Of a stretch of 14,570 bases of DNA, positions 14,292 to 14,570 are shown one piece after another. The stretch's first letter is position 1. Each line of letters opens with the position of its first letter. Made by a program: the position numbers and the translations under genes. The DNA is from an uncultured Spirochaetaceae bacterium (GTDB taxonomy: Bacteria; Spirochaetota; Spirochaetia; SZUA-6; Bin103): positions 1 through 14,570 of the forward strand of contig CAJWOB010000024.1 in assembly GCA_913043885.1 (NCBI GenBank), given 5' to 3'. The notes beneath the pieces are model-generated. The model was not told the origin of the DNA, did not search any database, and was given only the letters and a program-made list of their open reading frames with translations.

Positions 14292-14570
14292 GTGACGTGG
14301 CATCCGCATGCCAACAGGTTCAAGACCTTCCTGTTGCTGGTGGTGTTCTCGGGTCTGATCGTCGGTGTGGGCGCCATGTTCGGGCGCAACATCATGTTCC
14401 TGGCGGTGTTGTTCGCCGTGGGCATGAACGCCTACGTCTACTTCAACAGCGACAAGCTGGCGCTTCGCGCCATGCACGCGCAGCCGGTCAGCGAGATGCA
14501 GGCGCCGGTGATGTACAAGATCGTGCGCGAGGGCCTCGAGGCAGGAGCCCTCGGTTTCTCGACCAGTCGC
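14292..14570 (+). CDS. htpX: HtpX-like membrane metalloprotease, N-terminal fragment, runs into a foreign motif and off the window
   Basis: GTG 14292 is preceded by a perfect AAGGAGG (14277-14283) with 8-base spacing. The first 79 residues match the start of HtpX: a short N-terminus (MTWHPHANRFKTF), two hydrophobic helices (about 11-30 and 33-50), then NAYVYFNSDKLALRAMHAQP and VSEMQAPVMYKIVRE. This is the cytoplasmic-membrane quality-control protease segment before the HExxH zinc site. From residue 80 the frame reads GLEAGALGFSTSR, which does not fit HtpX, and then leaves the window. The zinc motif is therefore not seen. The true 3' part is either beyond a false join or lost. Confidence 0.75.
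   Translation, partial: MTWHPHANRFKTFLLLVVFSGLIVGVGAMFGRNIMFLAVLFAVGMNAYVYFNSDKLALRAMHAQPVSEMQAPVMYKIVREGLEAGALGFSTSR
14529..14570 (+). other. Fragment resembling N-acyl-D-amino-acid deacylase (amidohydrolase) motif
   Basis: The last 14 codons, in frame with htpX, read EGLEAGALGFSTSR. The string AGALGFSTSR is a hallmark of the D-aminoacylase/amidohydrolase family (AGAxGFSTSR), found well inside those proteins. The piece is short, so the call is limited, but it is a poor fit to the HtpX continuation (the alanine/proline-containing linker to the HExxH helix). The join lies at ATCGTGCGCGAGG, a sequence both genes could share. Confidence 0.5.

Overview
The window is dense, high-GC DNA (judged by eye) from a Gram-negative-type bacterium. 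The cues for an outer membrane are a predicted lipoprotein protease, an ECF sigma/anti-sigma pair and a periplasmically anchored protein. The GroEL sequence, the two-cNMP-domain protein and the lack of groES beside groEL would suit a spirochaete (Spirochaetota), but that assignment is inference and only moderately secure.

Left part (2-5110): two converging blocks. On the + strand, an ECF sigma factor (5' end outside the window), an overlapping zinc-finger anti-sigma factor, a small secreted protein of unknown function, and a membrane-anchored protein with two IPT/TIG domains and a transglutaminase-like domain whose catalytic Cys is Ser. On the - strand, facing it, a protein with two cyclic-nucleotide-binding domains is followed one base later by an S8 (subtilisin-like) protease. 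That protease becomes a clean lipoprotein only if translation starts at an upstream CTG. The two blocks meet tail to tail with stop codons overlapping by 4 bp. Together they look like an envelope-stress or surface-maintenance locus.

Centre (6358-6674): a 317-bp stretch without protein genes. It holds tRNA-Cys(GCA) on the - strand, a good sigma70-type promoter for the cyclic-nucleotide-binding gene, and a weaker candidate promoter for each of the tRNA and the rightward operon.

Right part (6675-11586): a rightward operon with a small helical protein of unknown function, E1-alpha, E1-beta and E2 of a 2-oxoacid dehydrogenase complex (most like pyruvate dehydrogenase), then a monofunctional biotin-protein ligase. 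No E3 is present in the window.

Far right (11529-14570): a leftward gene that can only be read by changing frame two or three times (pseudogene or sequence errors). It is divergent from a groEL that has a good promoter and ribosome site but stops after 270 residues: it matches GroEL to residue 262 and then carries an unrelated 8-residue tail. Next come a hairpin and the start of an htpX-like membrane protease gene, which in turn passes in frame into a motif typical of N-acyl-D-amino-acid deacylases at the window edge. Two broken conserved genes within 400 bp suggest a chimeric assembly or a recombination scar, and this end should not be trusted without read-level checks.

No CRISPR array, insertion sequence, rRNA or phage gene was seen.
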